Positions 44,026-52,518 of a stretch of 64,000 bases of DNA are shown here, piece by piece; the stretch's first letter is position 1, and each line of letters opens with the position of its first letter. Position numbers and translations under genes: made by a program. This DNA comes from Bacteroidota bacterium (GTDB taxonomy: Bacteria; Bacteroidota; Bacteroidia; Bacteroidales; Paludibacteraceae). The stretch is taken from assembly GCA_023391625.1 (NCBI GenBank), contig JAEWAN010000034.1, positions 558,001-622,000 of the forward strand. Reading direction: 5' to 3'. The notes beneath the pieces were generated by a model. That model did no database searches. It was not told the origin of the DNA and was given only the letters and a program-made list of their open reading frames with translations.

Positions 44026-44594
44026 CATGAATTTGCTTGTCACAGAAAAACCTGCTCGAAATAGAGAGAATAATTAGTATATCCAGAGCCTCCTCTCTTG
44101 GATCTTCTTATAGAACACACTCTGAACAATTATGATTTCTGCAACAAATAAATAAAAGAAATCGAAAAATTCTGAATCATACTTATATAAAATTCCTATT
44201 TTTCTCATTTATCCTCTAATAATACCGCACAAGAGAGAGTTACCTGTTTTGTAATTCTCTCTACTAATATATACTTATTCTAAAAAGACTCAGAAAGAGG
44301 ATAAACCGACAAAACAGATATCCAATTCCACACACATTATAAACAGAATATCATTTAACAACAATCATCAACTCATCTTTATATCCCTAAACAACAGCAA
44401 GAGCAATAATAAAGCTAATTATTTTGAAATATGTTTACATAAAACCACCCTGTATTAGTATGTACATAGAGAAATTACCCTATAAGCAGCAGTAATTTAT
44501 CCATATTCTTTTTTTAATAAATCAAGGGTTCTGTTGGTTGTAAGATAGTTTGTATCTTTGGCTGCGAAATAGAATTACCTTAAGAGAACAGTAA
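44026..44594. other. Long AT-rich intergenic region before the NCS2 permease
   Basis: About 570 bases with no convincing gene or RNA structure apart from the permease promoter at its right end. Confidence 0.5.
44553..44560 (+). promoter_or_regulatory. Probable NCS2 permease -7 element
   Basis: TATCTTTG, a full TAnnTTTG match, 34 bases before the start; a GTTG lies 17 bases upstream in the -33 position. Confidence 0.6.
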
Positions 44595-45878
44595 ATGTTA
44601 CAAAAATTATTTGGATTCAAACCTGCTACCATGCAGGTGAAAACAGAAATTTTGGCAGGTATTACCACTTTCCTGACCATGTCCTATATTTTAGCTGTAA
44701 ATCCTAATATCCTTGGTGTAACCGGAATGGACAAAGGAGCTATATTCACAGCCACAACGATAGCTTCCCTACTCGCTACACTCCTCATGTCTCTATTGGC
44801 AAAATTACCTTTTGCGTTAGCGCCGGCAATGGGCCCTAATGCATTCTTTGCATTTACCGTGTGCCTGGGAATGGGCAATAGTTGGGAGTTTGCATTAACA
44901 GCAGTTCTGCTTGAAGGTATTTTATTTATCTTATTAACCGTTTCCAACCTCAGAGAAGCAATATTAAATGCGATTCCTGACTCTTTAAAACATGCTATCG
45001 GAGCCGGAATAGGATTATTCATTGCTTTTATCGGCCTACAAAATGCCGGCATTATTGTAAAAAACGAAACCACTTTAGTTACTTTAGGAGACATCACATC
45101 AGGAACACCGTTATTAGCACTTATAGGACTCATTATTACGTCAATACTGTTGGTAAAAAAAACAATGGGCGCCATGCTATGGGGCATTCTTATTACTATG
45201 CTGATTGGAATACCAATGGGAATCACCGAATTCAACGGCATTATCAGCCAACCTCCGTCATTAGCCCCCATATTCATGAAATTTGATTTTTCAAATGTTT
45301 TTACATCACAAATGTTTTTTACGGTATTTACCCTCCTATTTGTAGATATTTTTGACACATTAGGTACATTGGTAGGAGTAACCAATAAAGCAGGAATGAT
45401 GGAAAATGGGAAAGTACCCCATGCCAAGCAAGCCTTTATGGCCGATGCATTAGGCACAACATTAGGAGCTATGCTTGGTGTAAGCACTGTCGGGACTTAT
45501 GTGGAAAGCGCTGCCGGCATAGCACAAGGAGGACGTTCCGGACTAACTTCATTCGTTACTGCCCTTTGCTTTGGCGTGGCATTACTCTTTGCCCCGCTAT
45601 TCTTATCCATCCCCAGCGCAGCCATTGCCCCCGTACTGATATTAGTAGGCTTATTTATGATGTCTACAGCCAAAGACATTGCTTTTGATGATTTTGCAGA
45701 ATCTATCCCTGCCTTTATCTGCATTATCATAATGCCACTAACGTACAGCATAGCTGACGGGATAAAACTGGGACTTATCTGTTATGTAATTATTAATTTA
45801 CTGTGTGGTAAACATCAAAAAATTACCATTCTCATGTACATTTTATCAGTAATTCTTATCCTGAGCTATTTATTCTGA
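44595..45878 (+). CDS. NCS2 family purine-type permease
   Basis: The 427-residue membrane protein belongs to the AzgA/PbuG branch of the NCS2 family: MQVKTEILAGITTFLTMSYI at the start, MGPNAFFAFTVCLGMG, GIGLFIAFIGLQNAG, DIFDTLGTLVGV, and GTYVESAAGIAQGGRSGL. This branch imports hypoxanthine, guanine or adenine with protons. The exact base cannot be read. Single gene, followed by a short inverted repeat without a T run. Confidence 0.93.
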   Translation: MLQKLFGFKPATMQVKTEILAGITTFLTMSYILAVNPNILGVTGMDKGAIFTATTIASLLATLLMSLLAKLPFALAPAMGPNAFFAFTVCLGMGNSWEFALTAVLLEGILFILLTVSNLREAILNAIPDSLKHAIGAGIGLFIAFIGLQNAGIIVKNETTLVTLGDITSGTPLLALIGLIITSILLVKKTMGAMLWGILITMLIGIPMGITEFNGIISQPPSLAPIFMKFDFSNVFTSQMFFTVFTLLFVDIFDTLGTLVGVTNKAGMMENGKVPHAKQAFMADALGTTLGAMLGVSTVGTYVESAAGIAQGGRSGLTSFVTALCFGVALLFAPLFLSIPSAAIAPVLILVGLFMMSTAKDIAFDDFAESIPAFICIIIMPLTYSIADGIKLGLICYVIINLLCGKHQKITILMYILSVILILSYLF

Positions 45879-45984
45879 TTATTTATTTAAAATGGGAAAG
45901 TTGATTTGAACAGTTTCAAATCAGAGAGATAATTTCACTCCGTTCATACAAATAATACAAACCTAACTTGCAGACAGTTAAGCA

Positions 45985-46017
45985 AAAAAAAAAAAAATGC
46001 TTATTCCTCCGATAAGC
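45985..46017 (-). terminator. Terminator with 13-U tail closing the GNAT/PAPS-reductase/ParB unit
   Basis: On the minus strand GCTTAT and ATAAGC (46012-46017 and 45999-46004) form a stem that includes the ParB stop codon and is followed by 13 U residues (45985-45997). Confidence 0.85.
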
Positions 46018-46510
46018 TAAAATCATTGTTAGCAAACAACTCTGCCAAACCGGATATTTGTTTCAAACGTAAAATTTCATCTTTATCCATCCCTATATTA
46101 TGCTGTATCCAAGTATCCGACATACCACATTTAGATAATTCAGAAACAATATGACTCATCAATTCAATATTATGAGTTCCACGGGCACGATTGTGACGGA
46201 TTGTTGAAGCCATCCTGTTAGACAGATCTTTCTCAATAACAGTAACCGGCAACAACCCGCCCTCCCGTTCATAAATTCGTTTGGAAGTTTTCATTACCAT
46301 ATACCGGTGATAACCATCTACTAACTCATATATATCTTCATCCGGTATATAATAACATACACACGGCGAAGTAAACCCATCTTCCCATATTGATATTTCC
46401 AAAAGCTTCATTTCCGGAGGAGCTACTACATTAGGATTATAACTATTAGCTACAACTTTCTCTACCGGCACCGGTTTTACCCGATATATAGGACTAACAT
46501 ACTCAGCCAT
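46001..46510 (-). CDS. ParB/Srx-fold protein, IbrB-like
   Basis: The 169-residue protein has an N-terminal ParB-like domain: VEKVVANSYNPNVV, IWEDGFTSPCVCYY, ELVDGYHRYMVM and a later STIRHNRARGTHN. These are the ParB box elements, of which GYHR and RHNRARG line a nucleotide pocket in ParB/sulfiredoxin folds. A C-terminal helical piece (WIQHNIGMDKDEILRLKQ) could be a helix-turn-helix. It overlaps the DUF3440 gene by 8 bases. The IbrA/IbrB pair of E. coli has this composition. It is too short for a plasmid partition ParB, and no parA is nearby. Confidence 0.85.
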   Translation of the reverse strand: MAEYVSPIYRVKPVPVEKVVANSYNPNVVAPPEMKLLEISIWEDGFTSPCVCYYIPDEDIYELVDGYHRYMVMKTSKRIYEREGGLLPVTVIEKDLSNRMASTIRHNRARGTHNIELMSHIVSELSKCGMSDTWIQHNIGMDKDEILRLKQISGLAELFANNDFSLSEE

Positions 46511-47801
46511 AAATTTTTGATTTATATAAATTTAAGACATTATCTCTCTGCTTTCTTTCTTGAAGATTCAATGAAAATCCCATATACTTACAATAATGGT
46601 CATTTTTCAATATACAGATACAAACTCGTTTATAAGTGGGCAGTTCTCTGAATTCCGGAATATTAATATCATCAAGATACTCCATGCGAACGGGTTTCTT
46701 TGTTGTTTTATAGTTTGTATTTTCTTCAACCTGAATAGGTATTTGGGCCCGTTTTAATTTTCTTATCGTCTCATCAGAAAGGCATCCTCCCCTTTCACGC
46801 CAAAATCTTATGCTTACGGATAGTTTTTGCTGATACCCTTCCCTTATTTTATCCGGCAACGTACTCAATAAAAACTCCATGTATGATTTCCAGGTCATTC
46901 CTTCCGGCAGTTTTACCGATTGCCAACCCAAAGCCGAAGTTCCCCCGTATAATCCGGCAAAACCTACTCCGTTGACCCGCCCTATCATTTTACCCCACAT
47001 ATCCGGATCTATTGCCCTGTATAATTTCAGGCTGGACAAAGCCTGAGAAATAAAAGGACTGGCTACCCTCTGCTTTTCCAAAGAAACTCCCGCTTGATAA
47101 AACAAATCATATAAATGATTATAATCCCAGTGAAATTTTCCGTTTGCAGTCCATACATCTGTTGTTCTCCAATCATATATAGGATAGGCATTATAAATAT
47201 TAGGAGCCAAACGGCGAATCCACTTCAATCCCCTAAAAGTCTGCTGTTTCTTTTCTGCATAAATAGCTCTCCATCTATTAAAACTTTCCTGTGTCCTTAT
47301 ACCAATCAAACAGCAGGTTCTTCCCGCCGCTTTCCGTTCATGCAGCCACTCTGCAAATTTCAGCTGAAACTGATAATCCCATATTTCCTCGTCATAAAAA
47401 GGGAAATCTGCCTTTCTCCACGAGTTCTCCGGCATTTTATTAACCCAGATATCCTGCAATTTATCATCCCAGGGACGCCAGTAACTTTGATACATAGACG
47501 TACAAGTAGGTACTTTAAACGGTACGCACACCCGGTACACATCAAGAATATCCGGATTAGAAGCCAATGTCCGGTCTATATACAAAGAAGTTTCCTTATA
47601 CTGTACCTCATAATCCATATGAAATACACCTATTTTCCGGTTTAGCTGATGCCTGCGGATATACTCAATACATAAATTCAATAGCACCCCGCTATCCTTT
47701 CCACCAGAAAAAGAAACATATACATTATCAAAATCAGCAAACACCCTTCCTATTCGGGCTAAAGCTGCCTCATATACATTATTTTTTTTTTTCATCTTCA
47801 C
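46503..47801 (-). CDS. DUF3440 PAPS-reductase-family PP-loop protein, IbrA-like
   Basis: The 432-residue protein has the PP-loop VSFSGGKDSGVLLNL (near residues 28-42), an HMDYEVQY strand, and CLIGIRTQESFNRWRAIY, all typical of the PAPS-reductase/ATP-pyrophosphatase superfamily. The C-terminal half (about 190-430) fits DUF3440. It activates a substrate with ATP, but I cannot name the substrate and there is no sulfur-assimilation gene nearby. It overlaps the GNAT-like gene by 23 bases and the ParB gene by 8, so the three are one unit. Confidence 0.88.
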   Translation of the reverse strand: MKMKKKNNVYEAALARIGRVFADFDNVYVSFSGGKDSGVLLNLCIEYIRRHQLNRKIGVFHMDYEVQYKETSLYIDRTLASNPDILDVYRVCVPFKVPTCTSMYQSYWRPWDDKLQDIWVNKMPENSWRKADFPFYDEEIWDYQFQLKFAEWLHERKAAGRTCCLIGIRTQESFNRWRAIYAEKKQQTFRGLKWIRRLAPNIYNAYPIYDWRTTDVWTANGKFHWDYNHLYDLFYQAGVSLEKQRVASPFISQALSSLKLYRAIDPDMWGKMIGRVNGVGFAGLYGGTSALGWQSVKLPEGMTWKSYMEFLLSTLPDKIREGYQQKLSVSIRFWRERGGCLSDETIRKLKRAQIPIQVEENTNYKTTKKPVRMEYLDDINIPEFRELPTYKRVCICILKNDHYCKYMGFSLNLQERKQRDNVLNLYKSKIYG

Positions 47802-48189
47802 GTTTGTACTCCATTTTTAGATACAGTTTCCACTCCTGAACGATACTAAAATGGTTTTCAACAAAGACCTCTTTATGACGGGTATGGGTAACAGAACGAA
47901 TAACAGAAATATCTGTAAAATAGGCTTGAACCTCGTTAATTAACGCAGATAACGTATCATTATCATCTCCCTTTATATAATAATTATTAATTATAGCCCC
48001 GCTATCCCTTATTTCAACTGGCATAAAACCAATAACAGCCCCCAAATCAAGAGCAACAAACCACACATGGTGGCTGGACGTTTTGAATGGGTAATTATTA
48101 TTCTGCCTCAATACTCCTCTATTCATAACCAGCGGAGCAACCAACTCATATAACCGGGAGGCCGTACCAGAGAGTATTTCAATGTCCAT
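47779..48189 (-). CDS. Small GNAT-like protein
   Basis: The 136-residue protein shows a GNAT-like alternation: VWFVALDLGAVIGFMPVEI, NNYYIKGDD, then a helix (LSALINEVQAYF), a strand rich in charge (SVTHTRHKEVF) and the final IVQEWKLYLKMEY strand. The acetyl-CoA P-loop is not convincing, so it may bind a different ligand or be degenerate. First gene of the three-gene unit; a TATTTTTG -7 element lies at 48227-48234. Its start defines the unit, as the next gene begins inside it. Confidence 0.6.
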   Translation of the reverse strand: MDIEILSGTASRLYELVAPLVMNRGVLRQNNNYPFKTSSHHVWFVALDLGAVIGFMPVEIRDSGAIINNYYIKGDDNDTLSALINEVQAYFTDISVIRSVTHTRHKEVFVENHFSIVQEWKLYLKMEYKREDEKKK

Positions 48190-48226
48190 ACATAAAGAAA
48201 CTAAAATTCAAGATATTTTTAACACA

Positions 48227-48234
48227 CAAAAATA
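48227..48234 (-). promoter_or_regulatory. Possible -7 element of the GNAT/PAPS-reductase/ParB unit
   Basis: The minus strand reads TATTTTTG (TAnnTTTG), 38 bases before the first gene's start. No clear -33 TTTG. Confidence 0.45.
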
Positions 48235-48406
48235 CAAAAAACAGGTATTTTAAACACCACACACAGATACTTTAACAAACAATAAAAAACAAATATTTAT
48301 AAATATTCACTTTTTAAACAGCAGCAAACTCCATAATAATCTGCATTTCATCAAAAACAAATCATAAATAACAAGTAAATATTTAATCCTGGTATGCATA
48401 ATATCA

Positions 48407-48652
48407 TTATGACGACAAGCACCTGATCCGGTATGCCATAATATACTGAATAGAGACAAGCGGATAGTTGTAAAGCTCTGAAAAAGCGACTACATCCGAG
48501 AGTAAGGGAAAAACATACCCAGGCCGAGCCAAATCTTGAGGTACAGCTTCCGAGGCAATAATAGCCCAGATTGTTGTAACCCTGTCGGCAACAGAAACTC
48601 CTGTTGTTACTCCTACTACAACTTCAACAGACACCGTAAAATTTGTTCCATA
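48407..48652 (-). pseudogene. ribB: Decayed 3,4-dihydroxy-2-butanone-4-phosphate synthase (ribB) fragment
   Basis: On the minus strand, after an in-frame TGA at 48653-48655, the translation runs YGTNFTVSVEVVVGVTTGV, then SVADRVTTIWAIIASEA and DLARPGYVFPL. This matches residues around the [20 protein letters not shown]... RPGHVFPL core of E. coli-type stand-alone RibB. It then jumps to FSELYNYPLVSIQYIMAYR, which resembles the RibB C-terminal FANKHNMALVTIEDLVAYR. The 40-50 residues normally between, including the GHTEA motif, are missing. With no N-terminal half either, it cannot be active. Confidence 0.78.
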
Positions 48653-48836
48653 TCACACTATATCCGGAACGAATAATACAGCCAATCCTCCAAAAGAATA
48701 TACTAAGTCTTTTAAAAACAAGCATTAAATATTAATTTCACGTCAATCAAAGCGCCGTATAAGCTCCGGTATTTTGTTTTTACGCCTATTTTCTGATTAT
48801 CCCCTTCCATTCTTTTTTTATTTTATAAATACTTCT

Positions 48837-48844
48837 TACCTTTG
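48837..48844 (+). promoter_or_regulatory. Promoter -7 element of the B12 uptake operon
   Basis: TACCTTTG, a full TAnnTTTG match, 8 bases before the cobalamin aptamer starts. The -33 position is T-rich without an exact TTTG. Confidence 0.6.
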
Positions 48845-48851
48845 TCCCGAT

Positions 48852-49050
48852 TTTGGTGACGAAAATTTACAAATACAAATTTTCGTTGAAAAGGGAATCA
48901 GGTGAAAATCCTGAGCAGACCCGCTACTGTAAGCTCCTTACAAAAAAGCAATTATATAAGATTGCTTCTGTAAAAAACGTATTGAACAACACTCATACCA
49001 CTGGGAAACCGGGAAGGTGTTCAACACGGGAGCAAGCCAGGAGACCTGCC
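48852..49050 (+). ncRNA. Cobalamin riboswitch upstream of btuB
   Basis: The plus strand has TTGGTGACG at the start, AAAAGGGAATCAGGTG, AAATCCTGAGCAGACCCGC, TACTGTAAGCTCC, ACCACTGGGAAACCGGGAAGG and the closing AGCAAGCCAGGAGACCTGCC, the ordered conserved blocks of the B12 aptamer. A 195-base leader separates it from btuB. Expected to lower expression of the uptake genes when B12 is abundant. Confidence 0.97.
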
Positions 49051-49245
49051 AAAATAAGATAGTTCAAAGCTTTCGAGGAATAAAGCTTGAGACAGACAAG
49101 GCAGGCGCACCTATCAAAAAATCATCCTGCAAGGTTTATCCCAACATTATTTTGACACATAACCAGGCAAAATTATCTTCACATAATTCAGTCTGTACAG
49201 GTGCCTATTCCGGAATGAAAGCTGTTTTCACTAAAAACGGCCTAA

Positions 49246-51309
49246 ATGAGATTCAAACAGGTTATCTGCTTTTGCTTGCTTTTACTTTGTAATTATCCCC
49301 TAATATTTTCACAAAGTAAATTTGACAGCATACAACCTCTACAAGAAGTAGAAGTTGTAGCATACCGCGACCGTTATAAAGAAGTCATTCCCTCCCAAAC
49401 ACTTTCCGGTGTTGAACTGGAATCTCTGAACAGTTTTTCCGTAGCAGACGCCATACGTTATTTCTCCGGAGTACAAATTAAAGATTATGGCGGAGTGGGT
49501 GGACTAAAAACTGTCGATATCCGGAGTATGGGTACTAACCATATGGGAGTATTCTATGACGGCATACAATTAGGCAACGCACAAAACGGACAAATAGACC
49601 TTGGAAAGTTCTCTCTCGACAACATTGAAGAAATTTCTTTATATAACGGCCAGAAAAGCGAAATTTTCCAATCCGCCAAAGATTTTGGATCTGCAGGAAC
49701 CATCTATCTGCGTACTCAGTGTCCCCATTTTAAAGATGGGAAAAAGACTAACATCAAAACCGTTTTTCGTACAGGTTCCTTCGGATTATTAAATCCGTCC
49801 ATACTTTGGGAACAAAAAATCACAGACAACATAAGTTCCTCACTTAATGCAGAATACGTTTTTGCAACCGGGAAATATAAGTTCCGCTACCGGAAAGTTT
49901 ACCCGGACGGGACTGTAGCCTGGGACACAACTGCCGTCCGCCAAAACGGGGACATACATGCCCTACGTCTGGAAGGAGGCTTCAACGGTTACATCAGAAA
50001 TGGGAAATGGAACATTAAAGGGTATTACTACGATTCTGAACGAGGCATACCGGGTGCAATTGTAAATAATATATGGAAACGTTCGCAACGTCAATGGGAC
50101 AAAAACTTTTTTACACAAGGCAGTTTTCAAAAACAAATTACCAAAAAGTACGAACTGATGGTTAATGCAAAATATGCACACGATTACATGCGCTATCTTA
50201 ATCCGGATACCACCCTAATGTACATAGACAATACATTTCTGCAACAAGAAATATATGTTTCTATGGCAAACAAATACCAGATATTACCGCAATGGGATGT
50301 TGCATTATCCACAGATTACCAATGGAATATATTAGACGCCGATTTACAGGATTTCGTATATCCCAAACGAAGTACACTTCTGGCTGCACTGGCTACAGCT
50401 TTCGAATGGAAACACCTAAAAGCACAAGCAAGCTTATTAGGAACATTCGTTTTTGAAAACGTAACCCGCATTCAACACGGTAATAGCGAACTACTGCCTG
50501 ATGCACAAACAGGGAAACCTGACAATAAACATGAATTCACCCCTGCGGCATTTTTATCATACCGTCCTTTTATGCAACATGATTTTAACATACGGGCATT
50601 TTACAAAAGAATTTTCCGTATGCCCACATTTAATGACCTGTATTATACAGATGTTGGAAATATATCCTTACGACCAGAATATACAACACAATATAATCTG
50701 GGGATTCAATACAGTAAAAACTTTAAACGTACCATTTTTCAGCAACTTACATTCAGAACCGATGCTTATTACAATGAAGTAACTGATAAAATAATAGCAG
50801 TGCCTAAGGGAAACGGGCAGTACCGGTGGATGATGATGAACATCGGTTATGTGGAAATACGGGGTATCGATGTTTCTGCACAAGTAGTATGTAAACTTCC
50901 GTATGACATCCATATCCAAACCAGCCTAAACTATACTTATCAGAAAGCTCAGGACTTTTCTAACCCGGAAGATAACGACCCGGAAGCCGGAACATACGGA
51001 GGACAAATAGCTTACATCCCCTGGCACAGTGGGTCTGCCATAGCTAGAATAACATACAAAACCTGGGATTTAAATTACAGTTTCATTTACGTCGGAGAAC
51101 GTTATCACAACTCGTCCAACATTCCTGCTAATTATGAACAACCTTGGTACACCCATGACCTTACGTTAGGGAAAGAATTTAACCTGAAAAAAATAAAATT
51201 TAAAGTATCTGCAGAAGTCAACAATCTGTTCGACCAGCAGTATGATGTTGTTCTGAATTACCCAATGCCAGGCAGAAACTATAAATTAATACTGAAAATG
51301 GAACTGTAA
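49246..51309 (+). CDS. btuB: BtuB-type TonB-dependent cobalamin receptor
   Basis: The 687-residue outer membrane receptor has a signal peptide to about residue 22 (PLIFSQ), then a plug domain (VADAIRYFSGVQIKDYGG, VDIRSMGTNHMGVFYDG, IEEISLYNG) and a 22-strand-type barrel ending NLFDQQYDVVLNYPMPGRNYKLILKMEL with a terminal hydrophobic strand. It would import cobalamin using TonB energy. The assignment to B12 rests on the cobalamin riboswitch upstream and the BtuG-like gene 39 bases downstream. A SusC-like CarboxypepD_reg N-terminal domain is absent, as in BtuB. Confidence 0.93.
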   Translation: MRFKQVICFCLLLLCNYPLIFSQSKFDSIQPLQEVEVVAYRDRYKEVIPSQTLSGVELESLNSFSVADAIRYFSGVQIKDYGGVGGLKTVDIRSMGTNHMGVFYDGIQLGNAQNGQIDLGKFSLDNIEEISLYNGQKSEIFQSAKDFGSAGTIYLRTQCPHFKDGKKTNIKTVFRTGSFGLLNPSILWEQKITDNISSSLNAEYVFATGKYKFRYRKVYPDGTVAWDTTAVRQNGDIHALRLEGGFNGYIRNGKWNIKGYYYDSERGIPGAIVNNIWKRSQRQWDKNFFTQGSFQKQITKKYELMVNAKYAHDYMRYLNPDTTLMYIDNTFLQQEIYVSMANKYQILPQWDVALSTDYQWNILDADLQDFVYPKRSTLLAALATAFEWKHLKAQASLLGTFVFENVTRIQHGNSELLPDAQTGKPDNKHEFTPAAFLSYRPFMQHDFNIRAFYKRIFRMPTFNDLYYTDVGNISLRPEYTTQYNLGIQYSKNFKRTIFQQLTFRTDAYYNEVTDKIIAVPKGNGQYRWMMMNIGYVEIRGIDVSAQVVCKLPYDIHIQTSLNYTYQKAQDFSNPEDNDPEAGTYGGQIAYIPWHSGSAIARITYKTWDLNYSFIYVGERYHNSSNIPANYEQPWYTHDLTLGKEFNLKKIKFKVSAEVNNLFDQQYDVVLNYPMPGRNYKLILKMEL

Positions 51310-51348
51310 AAACAAGGTATAAAAACCCAGTAAAACACATTCAGAAAT

Positions 51349-52518
51349 ATGAAAAGAAAAAATATAAGCACATTCATAACTATAGCCAACATCATTCTCT
51401 TCTCTGCCATTCTTACTTCCTGCAGGGACGAAGTATCCATTTTTACTCCCGAGGAAGTACAGGTATCCATTCCCGAATATACTTCTATTGATGGTTTCTA
51501 CCTGCTGAATGAAGGAAATATGGGAAGCAATAAATCCACTTTAGATTATTATGATTATAAAACCGGGACTTATCACCGTAATATCTTCGGATTTGCCAAC
51601 CCCACAGTGCCCAAAGAATTGGGAGATGTAGGCAATGACATAAAGATATACGGGGACAAGCTTTATGCCGTCATCAACTGCTCCAACAAGGTAGAAGTGA
51701 TGGAAGCCTCCACAGCCAAACGAATAGGCCAGATAGATATTCCCAATTGCCGCTACATCCGCTTCAACAAAGGCTATGCCTACGTCACCTCTTATGCAGG
51801 GCCAGTGGAGCTAAATCCGAATTATGAACAACTGGGCTATGTTGCAAAAGTAGATACAGCCACATTACAAGTAATTGACCATTGTCTCGTAGGCTTTCAG
51901 CCAGACGAATTGGAAATCGTAAACAATAAAATATACGTAGCCAATTCCGGAGGTTATATGTTTCCCAACTACGAAAACACAGTCTCTGTTATTGATATCA
52001 ATTCATTTACAGAAACCAAACGAATAAAAGTCGCCATCAATTTACACCGGTTGCGCGCTGACCATTACGGAAATCTATGGGTTAGTTCACGAGGCGATTA
52101 CTACACTGTCCCTTCACGCTTGTACTGGATAGACACACAAAAAGATGAGTTAGTTGACTCACTGGACATAGCCGTATCAAATTTTCATCTTGACGGAGAC
52201 TCGCTTTACATATACAGCACAGAGTGGAGCTATATTACGATGGACAATGAAATTACCTACGGAATTGTTGATGTTAAGGCCAAACAAGTAGTGACCAAAA
52301 ATTTCATAACAGACGGAACAGACGAACTAATCAAGATTCCATACGGAATTATGGTAAATCCCATCACTAAAGACATTTATGTAACAGATGCCAAGAATTA
52401 CGTTTCGCCCGGTACCCTGTATTGTTTCGATAAAGACGGCAAACAGAAATGGAATGTCCGTACCGGCGACATTCCTGCCCATTTCGTGTTTTTAGGAGAA
52501 AATAAAAATGAAAATTAA
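51349..52518 (+). CDS. btuG: BtuG-like surface cobalamin-binding lipoprotein (YncE-type propeller, DUF5074)
   Basis: The 389-residue protein has a lipoprotein signal with ILTSC and Cys25. The mature part is a beta-propeller: repeated units such as GFYLLNEGNMGSNKSTLDYY, YVAKVDTATLQVID, ENTVSVIDINSFTETKRI, YWIDTQKDELVDSL and GTLYCFDKDGKQKW. In gut Bacteroides the BtuG propeller lipoprotein caps BtuB and binds B12 with very high affinity. Length, repeat type and position directly after btuB agree. The last 11 bases overlap the next frame's first start. Confidence 0.88.
   Translation: MKRKNISTFITIANIILFSAILTSCRDEVSIFTPEEVQVSIPEYTSIDGFYLLNEGNMGSNKSTLDYYDYKTGTYHRNIFGFANPTVPKELGDVGNDIKIYGDKLYAVINCSNKVEVMEASTAKRIGQIDIPNCRYIRFNKGYAYVTSYAGPVELNPNYEQLGYVAKVDTATLQVIDHCLVGFQPDELEIVNNKIYVANSGGYMFPNYENTVSVIDINSFTETKRIKVAINLHRLRADHYGNLWVSSRGDYYTVPSRLYWIDTQKDELVDSLDIAVSNFHLDGDSLYIYSTEWSYITMDNEITYGIVDVKAKQVVTKNFITDGTDELIKIPYGIMVNPITKDIYVTDAKNYVSPGTLYCFDKDGKQKWNVRTGDIPAHFVFLGENKNEN

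Larger units (their letters stand above)
48190..48836. other. Intergenic region with a ribB remnant
   Basis: About 650 bases between the ParB unit and the B12 locus. It holds the -7 element of the unit (48227-48234, minus) and the ribB remnant (48407-48652, minus). The remaining stretches, 48235-48406 and about 48700-48836, are AT-rich with nothing recognisable. Confidence 0.55.

Noticed and set aside
45903..45922. Terminator after the NCS2 permease
   Set aside because: GATTTGAA/TTCAAATC forms a small stem, but no T run follows on the plus strand.
46001..46510. Plasmid or chromosome partition ParB
   Set aside because: It is only 169 residues, lacks a parA neighbour and parS-like repeats, and is coupled to a PP-loop enzyme, as in IbrA/IbrB pairs.
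46001..48189. A dnd phosphorothioation cluster
   Set aside because: Only a PAPS-reductase-family member is shared; no DndA/IscS, DndD or DndE-like genes are present.
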